Below, piece by piece: positions 27,793 to 36,326 of a stretch of 64,000 nt of DNA; the first letter of the stretch is position 1, and every line of letters begins with the position of its first letter. The translations under genes were made by a program, and so were the position numbers. The notes under the pieces were generated by a model. The model saw only the letters and a list, made by a program, of their open reading frames with translations, was not told the origin of the DNA and ran no database searches. Source of the stretch: Streptomyces griseocarneus (GTDB lineage Bacteria > Actinomycetota > Actinomycetes > Streptomycetales > Streptomycetaceae); the NCBI RefSeq assembly GCF_014655595.1, contig NZ_BNBL01000001.1, forward strand, positions 474,310-538,309. The letters run 5' to 3'.

Positions 27793-28620
27793 ATGCCCGA
27801 AGCGGGGAACGAACGGAAAGAGCAGGTGTACATCCACGGTCACCACGAGTCCGTGCTGCGCTCCCACGGCAGGCGCCGGGCCGCCGACTCGGCCGGCTAC
27901 CTGCTGCCCGAGCTCAGGCCCCACCACCGGATCCTGGACATCGGCTGCGGCCCGGGCAGCATCACCGCCGACCTGGCGGCCCTGGTGCCCCAAGGCCGTG
28001 TGACCGGCCTCGACGCGGCCGAGGGGATCCTCGCCCGGGCCCGTGACGCGGCCCGCGAACGCGGCGTGGACAACGTCGACTTCACCACCGGCGACGTGGC
28101 CGCCCTCGACTTCCCCGACGGCTCGTTCGACGTCGTCCACGCCCACCAGGTGCTCCAGTACCTCGGCGACCCGGTCGCCGCCCTGCGCGAGATGCGCCGC
28201 GTGTGCCGCCCGGGCGGCGTCGTGGCCGTGCGCGACGTGGTCTTCACGGCCATGACCTGGTACCCGCGCGTGCCCGGCCTCGAGGACTGGCAGCGCCTCT
28301 ACGTGCGCGTCGCCCGGGCCGGCGGCGGCGAGCCGGACGCCGGGAGCCGGCTGGTGTCCTGGGCCCGGCGGGCGGGGCTGGGCGACGTCACCGCCACGGC
28401 CGGCGCGTGGTGCTACACGGGGGAGGAACAACGCGCCTGGTGGAGCGGCGTATGGGCCGACCGCACGCTCTCCTCGGCGTTCGCCGGCCTCGCGGTCGGG
28501 GGAGGGCACACCGACCGGGCGGGCCTGGAGGCGATCGCGCGGGCCTGGCGGGAATGGGGCCGTCACGAGGACGCGTGGTTCTCGGTGCTCAACGGCGAAC
28601 TGCTCTGCCGGGTCAACTAG
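27793..28620 (+). CDS. Class I SAM-dependent methyltransferase (UbiE-like)
   Basis: A 275-residue soluble enzyme. Motif I is ILDIGCGPGSITADLA, followed by VTGLDAAEGIL (acidic residue for the SAM ribose), FTTGDVAALDFPDGSFDVVHA (motifs post-I and II) and VCRPGGVVAVRDV (motif III). The pattern fits Methyltransf_11/UbiE-type small-molecule methyltransferases. The substrate is unknown and no biosynthetic neighbours point to one. The ATG follows GAAGGGA. It is followed 10 bp later by a VOC protein gene, probably in the same transcript. Confidence 0.88.
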   Translation: MPEAGNERKEQVYIHGHHESVLRSHGRRRAADSAGYLLPELRPHHRILDIGCGPGSITADLAALVPQGRVTGLDAAEGILARARDAARERGVDNVDFTTGDVAALDFPDGSFDVVHAHQVLQYLGDPVAALREMRRVCRPGGVVAVRDVVFTAMTWYPRVPGLEDWQRLYVRVARAGGGEPDAGSRLVSWARRAGLGDVTATAGAWCYTGEEQRAWWSGVWADRTLSSAFAGLAVGGGHTDRAGLEAIARAWREWGRHEDAWFSVLNGELLCRVN

Positions 28621-28630
28621 CCTGGTTTTC

Positions 28631-28981
28631 ATGAACATTCTGGGGACTTCGCTACGGGTGTGCGTCAGTGATCTGGAAGCGTCCATCGCGGTGTACGAAC
28701 GGCTGACGGGGGCCGAGGCGCTGCGCTTCCGGCGGGGCGGGGTCTCCGTCGCGGCGGTCGGCTGCTTCTTCCTCATGAGCGGGCCGGAGTCGGAGGTGTC
28801 GGTGCTGCGGAAGATCACGGCAACCATCGCGGTCACGGACGTCGACGAGGCGCTCGTCGACCTCCAGGCGGTGGGCGCCGACATCATCGCCGGGCCGGTG
28901 CCGACGCCCATCGGCCGGAATCTGGTGGCCCGGCACCCGGACGGATCGGTGTTCGAGTACGTGGACCGCAAGGCGGCGTGA
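28631..28981 (+). CDS. VOC family protein (glyoxalase/bleomycin-resistance fold)
   Basis: A 116-residue single-domain protein with the paired beta-alpha-beta-beta-beta modules of the vicinal oxygen chelate fold. The first half begins TSLRVCVSDLEASIAVYERL. The second begins TATIAVTDVDEALVDLQAVGA and ends with RNLVARHPDGSVFEYVD, whose Glu is a usual metal ligand. The family binds or transforms small molecules, often as dimers. It sits 10 bp after the methyltransferase. The function cannot be narrowed from sequence alone. Confidence 0.82.
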   Translation: MNILGTSLRVCVSDLEASIAVYERLTGAEALRFRRGGVSVAAVGCFFLMSGPESEVSVLRKITATIAVTDVDEALVDLQAVGADIIAGPVPTPIGRNLVARHPDGSVFEYVDRKAA

Positions 28982-29040
28982 GCCGGCGGGCGCCGGACGG
29001 GCCGCCCGCGCGGTCCGTACGGCGCCCGGCTGGGCCTACG

Positions 29041-31041
29041 TCAGGCCGGCACCCCGAAGTCGTAGTGCTCCGGCAGCGGATGCAGCCGGCGGGCCCGCGC
29101 CCGGACTGCCTCCGTCACGGGGCCGTCCCCGGCGACGAGCCGCTCGGCGATCGCCCACCACACCTCGGCGAGCGACGCCTCGCCCTCCCGCAGGTCGTCG
29201 ACCTCGAAGCCCTCGTCGAACACCGCCCGCGCGGCGGCCGCGTCCCCCCGCGCGAGCAGAACCCGCGCGCCCAGCAGCCGGAAGCGGCCGCGCGCACGGT
29301 CGGCCGGATGGACCCCCGCCAGGACGCCGGCCGCCGCGTCCGGCCGCCCGGCGGCCAGCAGCGCCGTGACCGCCTCGTGCGCCAGCGCGGCCAGCGCGGG
29401 GCGGGACGCCCGCGCCGCGCGCGCCTGGCCGACCGCGTCCGCGTAGCGGTCGGCCGCGCGCTGCGGATGGCCGCCCGCGCGGTCGGCCGCGGCCAGGCAG
29501 CGCAGCGCGGGCCACGCCGGCCCGTCCCGCAGGGCCCGCTCCCAGCTGCGGACGGCCTGCGAGCGGTCACCGGCGTGCCACTGGGCGACGCCCAGGTGGT
29601 AGGCCGTGTGCGGGCCGGGCTCGGCCGCCTCCAGCAGCTCGCGCCAGCGCGGGGAGACCAGCGAGGGGCCCGGCTCCGGGCCGTGCTCGGTGAGCGACCC
29701 GGTGTGCAACAGCTCCTGCCACGGCCGCTGTTCCTCGCCCAGCGTCGCCGCCGGGAACGGCGTCCCCGGCAGCTCGAGGCCGCCGCGCTCCGCCTCGAGC
29801 GCGCCCCAGCCCGACCCGGCGGCCAGGATCTCCTTGGGCTCGTGGTCGGCGTACGGCCGCCACGCGGCGTACGCCGCGTCCACCCCGGCACGCGGCAGCG
29901 CCGCCTCCAGCCGGCCCGCGACCTCGGCGCACGCCGCCGGCCAGTTCGCGCCGTGCGTCCGGGCGGGGTCGGCGGCCAGCGGCCCGTACGCCTCCAGCCA
30001 GGCGAACTCCCCGCCCGCCTCCAGCGGTACGTGCTCGAGCTGTGTGCGCGCCAGCCCCGCCTGGATCTCGGCGTAGCCGCCGGTGCCCGGCTCGGTGAGC
30101 CACTCCTGCCGCCGGCGGCTCGCGGGACCGGCGCCCCACACGAACAGCTTGCGGCCGCGCAGCGGGTCGGTCGAGGTCTGGACGAGCCCGCGGCCGTCCC
30201 CGCCGAGCGCGGCGATCCAGCGGCGCTCGCCGTCGGGGAGGTCGTAGAAGTAGTCGGCGGGCCGGTCGCCGGCCGGCGGGTACGAGCGGTCGGCGCCGTC
30301 CCGCACGGGCACCGCGACCCGGCGCAGGGAGCGCTCGTAGCCGAAGTGCCAGGCGGACTCCGCCGGGACCAGGACACGGGTGCCCGGCTCCTCGCGGACG
30401 GCCGTGTTGGACCACCAGTACACCGGGGCGGGACGGTCGTGGGGGTTGCGCACGCGCACGCCCGCGTAGAGGAAGGCGGAGCCGTCGGGCAGCCAGAGGT
30501 CGACCTGGAAGGGCAGGTCGCGCAGCCGCTCCCACTCCCACAGCCGCAGCATCTCGCCGCCGTCGGGCGCCGGCACGCGGGCGGCGTGCAGCGGGGCGGC
30601 GGAGAGCGGGCCGTGGCCGGTGGCGCCGGTGTTCCACTCGATGCCGCCGGAGAACCAGGCGCCGTTGAGCGCGAAGCCGGCGGGCTGGAGAACGGGGTTG
30701 CTGTAGAGGAGGGAGCGGCCGGACGCCTTGTCCTCGAGGGAGTACACCCGGCCGCCGAGCGAGGGCAGGACGGTGGCGCGCAGGAGGCCGTTCTCGATGA
30801 CGATCGCGTCGAGGTCGGTGGGGACGCGCGTGCGGGAGTAGTCGTCGCGGCGGCGCACGGGCAGCAGGGAGCGCAGCGGCGCGTAGCGCATCTGCCGGGC
30901 CATCTCGGCGGGGAGGCCCTCGAGCCCGCCCGGCCCGGGGCGATGGACGTCGGCGAGGACGGCCAGCGGCGGCAGCGGGTTCTCCGGCCCCAGGGGCGCG
31001 GCGGGCAGGGTCAGGACGGTGCGGCGGATGGTGGTGGCCAT
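29041..31041 (-). CDS. DUF5107 domain protein with TPR-like C-terminal region
   Basis: A 666-residue protein. The N-terminal two thirds (about 60-400) match what I know of DUF5107, a carbohydrate-active-like beta-sandwich: IVIENGLLRATVLPSLGGRVYSL, NGAWFSGGIEWN, VYWWSNTAV and a YDLPDGERRWIAALG region resembling aldose-epimerase/galactose-mutarotase folds. The C-terminal third (about 450-640) is Ala/Arg-rich helical pairs such as HTAYHLGVAQWHAGDRSQAVRSWERAL, which reads as TPR repeats. There is no signal peptide. It is probably involved in sugar or glycoside handling, but no catalytic residue can be assigned. It is a single gene with 197 bp before the next start upstream. Confidence 0.75.
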   Translation of the reverse strand: MATTIRRTVLTLPAAPLGPENPLPPLAVLADVHRPGPGGLEGLPAEMARQMRYAPLRSLLPVRRRDDYSRTRVPTDLDAIVIENGLLRATVLPSLGGRVYSLEDKASGRSLLYSNPVLQPAGFALNGAWFSGGIEWNTGATGHGPLSAAPLHAARVPAPDGGEMLRLWEWERLRDLPFQVDLWLPDGSAFLYAGVRVRNPHDRPAPVYWWSNTAVREEPGTRVLVPAESAWHFGYERSLRRVAVPVRDGADRSYPPAGDRPADYFYDLPDGERRWIAALGGDGRGLVQTSTDPLRGRKLFVWGAGPASRRRQEWLTEPGTGGYAEIQAGLARTQLEHVPLEAGGEFAWLEAYGPLAADPARTHGANWPAACAEVAGRLEAALPRAGVDAAYAAWRPYADHEPKEILAAGSGWGALEAERGGLELPGTPFPAATLGEEQRPWQELLHTGSLTEHGPEPGPSLVSPRWRELLEAAEPGPHTAYHLGVAQWHAGDRSQAVRSWERALRDGPAWPALRCLAAADRAGGHPQRAADRYADAVGQARAARASRPALAALAHEAVTALLAAGRPDAAAGVLAGVHPADRARGRFRLLGARVLLARGDAAAARAVFDEGFEVDDLREGEASLAEVWWAIAERLVAGDGPVTEAVRARARRLHPLPEHYDFGVPA

Positions 31042-31238
31042 GGCGACTCAGCTCCTCGTACGGGCCGCCGTGCGCCCGGCGCCCCCCTCATGACTGGCCT
31101 GTGTGCGTGGTCAACGAATGCTTCCCCGCGCCGTCGGCGCGTGAACGGCCGCGCGGGAGTTATGGAATGCCTCTTACCGCTTCCGTTCCGGGGCGTCCGC
31201 CGCCCGGGCGTGCTCCGTCGCACCGGTCGATCGCTTGA

Positions 31239-32630
31239 TCATCCTCGGAGTGTGGCACTGAGTGTCACGGGCTGGGAAGAGGGCCGCAGGCCCAGCGCGG
31301 GCCCCGCCACCAGCGCCCGCAGGATGTTCTCGGGAGCGCTCGCCAGGCCGTCGATCAGCCGCTCGCGGGCCAGCAGCACGTCGGTGATCTGGCGGCTGTA
31401 GCGCTCGGCCGACTCCTTGGCGAACCCCAGCAGCGGCCAGCCCCAGACGGAGGCCAGGTACACGCCGTGCCGGACGAGGCAGGGGCGGGACGGATGGGTG
31501 GACTCGACGATGGGCTCGACGGCCGTCCGGTTGGTGGCGCAGCCCCCGACGAGGTCGACGACGACCGTGCCGGGCCGCAGGACGGACCGCAGGTCGTCCT
31601 CGGTGACGAGGTAGTGGGTGCCGCGGAAGGGGGGCGGGAGCTCGGCCCCGTTGATGACGAGGTCGCTGGAGCGCAGGTACCGGACGACGTGCGGCCGGCG
31701 GGTGGCCCGCTTGGTGAGGACGTCGATCTCCCGCACGCCGTGCCGGACGCACTCGTCGAGGGCGCCGAAGGCGACGTTGCCGTAGCCGAGGAGGCAGACC
31801 CTGAGGCCGGCGGGCGCGCACGGTCCGTGCCGGAGCGCCAGCTCGATCCCGAAGCGGGCGCCGGCGCGGCCGGTCTCGTGCAGGCAGTGGATGCGCCGCC
31901 GGCCGTACGGGCGCGGCGGCCGCTCCGCGCGGTACGCGGCCACGCGCGCGGCGCCGATCCGGGCGGCGGCCTCCTCCAGCTCGCCGAAGCCCACCGTGAC
32001 CGTGGCGGGGGCGGCGGGCCGGGACTGCAGCACGCGCAGGGACCGGGGCCGGCGGCGCGCGGCGTACTGCAGGCCCCCGAAGGCGTCGTGGGAGAACCCG
32101 ATCAGGGCGACGGAGAGGTCCTCGGCGGCCTGCCCCCGCACGGCCGAGAGGATGTCGTGCATCGCCAGCCGGCTGCGGACGTAGGAGTCCGTGAGAACCT
32201 CCGGGCTTTCCCGGATCAGCTCCATCGCGACGACATTGACGCCGCGCGCATTCGCCACCTCGACCCTTTCCGGTATCGACAGCGGATGCGCCATGCAGAG
32301 CAGTGTGGAGCCCGGGTCCATACGGGAGAGGTCGTGATGGGCCGGCCCTTTGAGCTTGATGACCAGGTCCTTGTCGCGGTAAAGGGCGTCGCGCGTTTCT
32401 ACGGCGGCCCCGGCCGCCGTGTACAAGGCGTCGGACAGCCCCAGCGCCTCTCCCGCGCCCCGCTCGACGGCCACCGCGCATCCGTTCCTGACCAGCGCAG
32501 ACACGGCGGACGGGGTCAGCGCGACCCTGACCTCCGAGCCGTCGGGATTCTCCGGGGAAAGGTGCTCGGCGGCGAGACCTATTCGCTGAAAGGGCCGGCT
32601 CCTCAGGGCCTGCCCGAAGCCTGCCGTCAT
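31239..32630 (-). CDS. Alanine dehydrogenase / PNT N-terminal-domain-like oxidoreductase
   Basis: A 463-residue protein. The N-terminal half resembles the AlaDH/PNT substrate domain: EVRVALTPSAVSALVRNGCAVAVERGAGEALGLSD is the classic opening, followed by DLVIKLKGP and STLLCMAHPL. The Rossmann half contains LRVCLLGYGNVAFGALDECV, then IDVLTKRATRRPHVV and VVVDLVGGCATN. Relatives include alanine dehydrogenase, lysine-forming saccharopine dehydrogenase and carboxyethyl-ornithine synthase. The inserted Arg-rich region around residues 195-270 does not fit plain alanine dehydrogenase, so another 2-oxo-acid/amino-acid reductive coupling is possible. GAAAGGGG precedes the ATG. It is transcribed away from the small Cys-motif gene. 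Confidence 0.65.
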   Translation of the reverse strand: MTAGFGQALRSRPFQRIGLAAEHLSPENPDGSEVRVALTPSAVSALVRNGCAVAVERGAGEALGLSDALYTAAGAAVETRDALYRDKDLVIKLKGPAHHDLSRMDPGSTLLCMAHPLSIPERVEVANARGVNVVAMELIRESPEVLTDSYVRSRLAMHDILSAVRGQAAEDLSVALIGFSHDAFGGLQYAARRRPRSLRVLQSRPAAPATVTVGFGELEEAAARIGAARVAAYRAERPPRPYGRRRIHCLHETGRAGARFGIELALRHGPCAPAGLRVCLLGYGNVAFGALDECVRHGVREIDVLTKRATRRPHVVRYLRSSDLVINGAELPPPFRGTHYLVTEDDLRSVLRPGTVVVDLVGGCATNRTAVEPIVESTHPSRPCLVRHGVYLASVWGWPLLGFAKESAERYSRQITDVLLARERLIDGLASAPENILRALVAGPALGLRPSSQPVTLSATLRG

Positions 32631-32877
32631 GTGCGGGGCCCCTTTCGTGCGGGCCTGCTCTCATGATGGCAGAGCGCGCGCGGCGCCGCCCGTCGCGGTA
32701 AACTCCCGGGCCGCCGCGACCGGCAAGCGGAATGCACGGGAATTCCCGGGGGTGTGAATTCTCCGACCGGCGCCGGGGAGCGGTGGAGAGGGCGGGGCGC
32801 CGGCCCGCCATCCCCCGATCGGGTGACATCGGCCATGGGCCTGGCACGGGCGCCGCCGGGGTCTACGCTGGGAGCCG

Positions 32878-33099
32878 GTGAGTGACCCGGTGAGTGAACA
32901 CAAGTACCCGCCCGAGCCGGAACCGCACGGCAGGACCTGTCAGTGGTGCCACGGCTCCGGATACGTGACGCGGGCGCTGGCCTACAGCCCCGGCACGGAC
33001 CCCTTCGCGGGCCCGGCGGAGACCGTCCACCGCGCCGCCCAGTGCAGGCACTGCCGGGGCTCGGGCACGTACGACTCCGACCTCGACCCCACCCTCTGA
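32878..33099 (+). CDS. Small protein with two CxxCxGxG (DnaJ-type) zinc motifs
   Basis: A 73-residue protein starting at GTG 32878 (a second GTG lies four codons on). It holds two copies of the DnaJ zinc-finger half motif: CQWCHGSGY near residue 21 and CRHCRGSGTY near residue 56, about 35 residues apart. Together they could bind one zinc ion in the DnaJ manner. There is no J domain or other domain. Small CxxCxGxG proteins occur in actinomycetes, but I know of no assigned function. It is a monocistronic gene with no close same-strand neighbour. Confidence 0.7.
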   Translation: MSDPVSEHKYPPEPEPHGRTCQWCHGSGYVTRALAYSPGTDPFAGPAETVHRAAQCRHCRGSGTYDSDLDPTL

Positions 33100-33399
33100 A
33101 GCCCTCCGAAGCCCTCCGGGCATGCGCGCAGCGCGTCGGCGTCCGCAAATCCGGCTGTGCGGCTTCCGGTCCTCACGGTTCCGCTTGATCGGGCCGGGGT
33201 GGACGAATCACGGCCCGGAGCCCTGATCGCAGCACCTTTTGCGGTCGGCGGGCGGGCTGCGCGGGACAAAAAAATCTAATTTGGCGGTGCGGAGGGCGCC
33301 GGTCAATATGTGCTGTCGCACATACCTGTGCTCTTGCAGAGGTGTGCGCCGTCGCCCCAGAATCGGCGACCTGCCCAGCACGAGAGGTGCAACCACCCC
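33100..33399. other. Intergenic region upstream of the APC permease
   Basis: 300 bp without a gene. It contains an A-run (33268-33274), a candidate promoter and an inverted repeat (listed separately), and a small hairpin GTCGCC...GGCGAC (33351-33370) in the predicted leader just before the permease ribosome binding site. Confidence 0.6.
33281..33324 (+). promoter_or_regulatory. Candidate promoter with overlapping operator dyad for the APC permease
   Basis: TTGGCG (33281-33286) and CAATAT (33304-33309) are spaced 17 bp apart. The -10 overlaps a perfect inverted repeat, TATGTGC-TGTC-GCACATA (33307-33324), at the likely transcription start. This is a good position for a repressor; the regulator is unknown. 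Confidence 0.5.
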
Positions 33400-34782
33400 A
33401 TGCACGACACCGACGGCACACCCTCACGCCGTTTCGGCCTCCCCACCGCCATCACCCTGGTCATGGGGAACATCATCGGCGGCGGCATCTTCATGCTGCC
33501 CGCCTCGGTCGCCCCGTACGGCACGGTGAGCCTGCTCGCCTTCGGTGTGCTGACGGTCGGCGCGATCGCCCTCGCTCTCGTCTTCGGCCGGCTCGCCGGG
33601 CGCTTCCCGCGCACCGGTGGTCCGTATGTCTATGCACGGGAGGCCTTCGGCGACTTCGCCGGGTTCCTGTCGGCGTGGTCGTACTGGACGATGACCTGGG
33701 TGAGCAACGCCGCCCTCGCGGTCGCCGGCGTCGGCTACCTCCACGTGCTCACCGGTGGCACCGAGTCCAAGGAACTGGACCTCGTCCTGGCCCTGGCCCT
33801 GCTGTGGCTCCCCGCGCTGGCGAACCTCGCCGGCACCCGCTGGGTGGGCGTCGTGCAGCTGGTCTCCACGGTGCTGAAGTTCCTGCCGATGCTGTTCGTG
33901 GCGGTCGTCGGGCTCTTCTTCTTCGACCCGGACAACCTCGGCCCGTTCACCGCCGACGGCTCCGGCAACTGGACGGGCGGTCTGACCGCCTCCGCCGCGA
34001 TCCTGCTCTACAGCTACGTCGGCGTGGAGTCGGCCGCGATCAGCGCGGGCGAGGTGCGCGACCCCGAGCGCAACGTCGGGCGCGCGAGCGTCATCGGCAC
34101 GATCGGTGCGGCCGTGGTCTACCTGCTGGGCACGCTCGCGGTCTTCGGCACCGTCGCGCACGACAAGCTGGTGGACTCCACCGCGCCGTTCTCCGACGCC
34201 GTCGACGCGATGTTCGGCGGTCACTGGGGCGGCACCCTGATCGCGCTCGCCGCCGTGATCTCCATTACCGGAGCGCTCAACGGCTGGACCCTGATGAGCG
34301 CCCAGATGCCCTACGCGGCGGCCCAGGACGGACTGTTCCCCGCCGTCTTCGGCAAGAAGCGGCGCGGCGTGCCCACGGCCGGCGTCATCGCCGCCGCGGT
34401 GCTGGCCTCGGCGCTGACGATCATCAACTACACGGCGGGCGTCGGCGGGGTCTTCGAGATCCTCGTCCTGATCACCACCTTCTCCGCGACCGTGCCCTAC
34501 CTGCTGGCCACCGCCGCGCAGGTGTACTTCCTGCTCAACGGGCAGCGCGACAAGATCCACGCGGGCCGGATGACCCGCGACCTGGTGCTCGCGCTCGGCG
34601 GGTTCGCCTTCTCCTTCTGGCTGGTGGCGGGCGCCGGCTACGCGGCGGTCTACCAGGGCGTGCTCTTCCTGTTCGCCGGGATCATCGTCTACGTGTGGAT
34701 GGTGGCCCGCCGCCCCGCGAAGGAGCGGGACGGGCAGGCCACCGGGAGCGAGACCGAGCGCGAGCCGGAGCTCGTGGGCTGA
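33400..34782 (+). CDS. APC family amino acid permease
   Basis: A 460-residue membrane protein with about 12 hydrophobic helices. The first helix carries the APC signature ITLVMGNIIGGGIFMLPASV (unwound G-x-G region that binds the substrate amino group). Later segments include FPRTGGPYVYAREAFGDFAGF and SYVGVESAAISAGEVRDPERNVGRA, all typical of the APA branch (arginine/agmatine or basic amino acid antiporters and related). The ATG at 33400 is used because the sequence before it is not hydrophobic or conserved; GAGAGG lies 12 nt upstream. It probably exchanges or imports amino acids; specificity is not readable. Confidence 0.9.
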   Translation: MHDTDGTPSRRFGLPTAITLVMGNIIGGGIFMLPASVAPYGTVSLLAFGVLTVGAIALALVFGRLAGRFPRTGGPYVYAREAFGDFAGFLSAWSYWTMTWVSNAALAVAGVGYLHVLTGGTESKELDLVLALALLWLPALANLAGTRWVGVVQLVSTVLKFLPMLFVAVVGLFFFDPDNLGPFTADGSGNWTGGLTASAAILLYSYVGVESAAISAGEVRDPERNVGRASVIGTIGAAVVYLLGTLAVFGTVAHDKLVDSTAPFSDAVDAMFGGHWGGTLIALAAVISITGALNGWTLMSAQMPYAAAQDGLFPAVFGKKRRGVPTAGVIAAAVLASALTIINYTAGVGGVFEILVLITTFSATVPYLLATAAQVYFLLNGQRDKIHAGRMTRDLVLALGGFAFSFWLVAGAGYAAVYQGVLFLFAGIIVYVWMVARRPAKERDGQATGSETEREPELVG

Positions 34783-34800
34783 GCGGGCTGAAGGGAGCCG

Positions 34801-35562
34801 TCAGGCCGTGACGCCGCCGTCGAGCACCAGCTCGGTGCCGACGGCGTACCCGGCCTCGTCGGACGCGAGGTAGAGCACGGCCGCGGCGATCTCCGCGGTC
34901 GTGCCCGCGCGTCCTGCGGGAATCTCGCGGCGCATGCGCTCGGCCTTGTCCGTCCCGGACTCGCCGGGACGGCTCGACATCGGGGTCTCGACGGGACCGG
35001 GGCTGACGGCGTTGATGCGGACGCCCTCGCCGATGTGGTCCAGGGCGGCGCTGCGCGTCAGCGTGGAGACGGCGGCCTTGCTGGTGGCGTACGCGCCGAG
35101 GTTCGCCAGGCGCTTGTGGCTGCCGAGGTTGGACGAGACGTTCACGATCGCGCCGCCGCCGTGCTCGCGCATGTGGGCGATCTCGTGCTTCATCGACAGC
35201 CACGCGCCGGTGAGGTTGGTCGCCAGGGTGGTGTGCCAGTCCTCCTCCGTGATGTCCGCGACCTTCGTGGGCGTGGTGAGCACGCCGACGTTGTTGACGG
35301 CCACGTCGAGGCCGCCGTACCGGGCGACCGTCGCCTCGACCAGGGCGCGCACGTCCTCGCCGCGGGTGACGTCGGCGGTGACGGCGGTGGCCCGGCCGCC
35401 CTCGGCCACGACGAGGTCCACGGTCTCCCGCAGCGCCGCCTCGCGGCGGCCCGCCACGACGACGGAGGCGCCCTCGCGGGCGAAGGCGAGCGCTATGCCC
35501 CGCCCGATGCCGGTGCCCCCGCCGGTGACGAGGACGGTCTTGCCGGTGAAGCGTGCGGTCAT
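34801..35562 (-). CDS. SDR family oxidoreductase
   Basis: A 253-residue classical short-chain dehydrogenase: TGGGTGIGRGIALAFAREGA (cofactor binding), VNNVGVL, NVSSNLGSHK (catalytic Ser) and YATSKAAV (YxxxK). The C-terminal GTELVLDGGVTA is standard. Arg in VVAGRREAALRE suggests a preference for NADP(H). The substrate is unknown. It lies downstream of a TetR regulator on the same strand, and a dyad matching the one before the tetR gene lies upstream, so the pair is probably co-regulated by that repressor. Confidence 0.9.
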   Translation of the reverse strand: MTARFTGKTVLVTGGGTGIGRGIALAFAREGASVVVAGRREAALRETVDLVVAEGGRATAVTADVTRGEDVRALVEATVARYGGLDVAVNNVGVLTTPTKVADITEEDWHTTLATNLTGAWLSMKHEIAHMREHGGGAIVNVSSNLGSHKRLANLGAYATSKAAVSTLTRSAALDHIGEGVRINAVSPGPVETPMSSRPGESGTDKAERMRREIPAGRAGTTAEIAAAVLYLASDEAGYAVGTELVLDGGVTA

Positions 35563-35607
35563 GGTGAACGACTCCTCTGGGATCCGGACGCGGGGTCCTG
35601 GATATAT

Positions 35608-35623
35608 AAGAACGATCGGTCTT
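35608..35623. promoter_or_regulatory. TetR-type operator upstream of the SDR gene
   Basis: AAGAACGATCGGTCTT, a near-perfect dyad 46 bp before the SDR start, next to an AT-rich TATATA stretch on its promoter side. It shares the core GAACGAYCGGTC with the site before the tetR gene. Confidence 0.65.
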
Positions 35624-35673
35624 GAATGCGGGCACGGTGAAAACCGGGCCGTCGGGCCGCCGGGGCGGTGCGG

Positions 35674-36255
35674 TCAGTCCAGCAGGGTCAGCGCCTGCTC
35701 GGCCGCGTCCCGCAGCCGGGCCGGGTCCGGGGTGGCCTTGCCGACCACCCGCAGGCCCTGCAGGAACACCAGCAGCGTCCGGGCGAGCGCCACCACGTCG
35801 CGGTCGGCGGCGATCTCCCCCTGCGCGCGGGCCCGGGTGAGCGCCGAGGTCAGCAGCGTCTCCACGGAGTGCCAGCTCTCCTCGACCCTGCGGGCGCACT
35901 CCGCGTCGTGCGGGCCGAGCTCCACCGCCGTGTTGGTGACGAAGCAGCCGCGCCGCAGCGCGTCACCGCCCGCCTCGTCCGCGAACCGCCGCACCAGCTC
36001 CCGCACGGCCGGCAGCACCGGTCCCGGCTGCGAGAGCTCCTCGGTCATCGCCGGCCCGTGCTGCTCGCCGTAGCGCTGCAGGGCCTTGAGGTACAGCTCG
36101 CGCTTGCCGCCGAACGTGGCGTACAGGCTCGCCCGCGCGATGCCGAGGTGGTCGACGAGGTCCGCCATCGAGGTCGCCTCGAAGCCGCGCTGCCAGAACA
36201 GCTCCATGGCTGCCTGCAGCGCGGCGTCCGGGTCGAATTCCTTGGTCCTGGCCAC
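35674..36255 (-). CDS. TetR family transcriptional regulator
   Basis: A 193-residue repressor. The helix-turn-helix at the N-terminus is FDPDAALQAAMELFWQRGFEATSMADLVDHLGIARASLYATFGGK in outline, the canonical TetR pattern. The C-terminal ligand domain contains RRGCFVTNTAVEL, a pattern of the NemR/YxaF-like branch, whose members often respond to electrophiles through that Cys. It lies upstream of an SDR gene on the same strand. Matching dyads before both genes suggest self-repression plus SDR control. Confidence 0.92.
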   Translation of the reverse strand: MARTKEFDPDAALQAAMELFWQRGFEATSMADLVDHLGIARASLYATFGGKRELYLKALQRYGEQHGPAMTEELSQPGPVLPAVRELVRRFADEAGGDALRRGCFVTNTAVELGPHDAECARRVEESWHSVETLLTSALTRARAQGEIAADRDVVALARTLLVFLQGLRVVGKATPDPARLRDAAEQALTLLD

Positions 36256-36275
36256 ATGGTGACCCTAGCCCTATC

Positions 36276-36292
36276 GAGAACGACCGGTCAAG
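36276..36292. promoter_or_regulatory. TetR-type operator upstream of the tetR gene
   Basis: GAGAACGACCGGTCAAG, 20 bp before the tetR start, shares the core GAACGAYCGGTC with the operator at 35608-35623. Two matching sites, one before each gene, support autoregulation and SDR control. Confidence 0.65.
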
Positions 36293-36326
36293 AAAGATTG
36301 ATCAAGAACGTGTGACCGGCAGGCCG

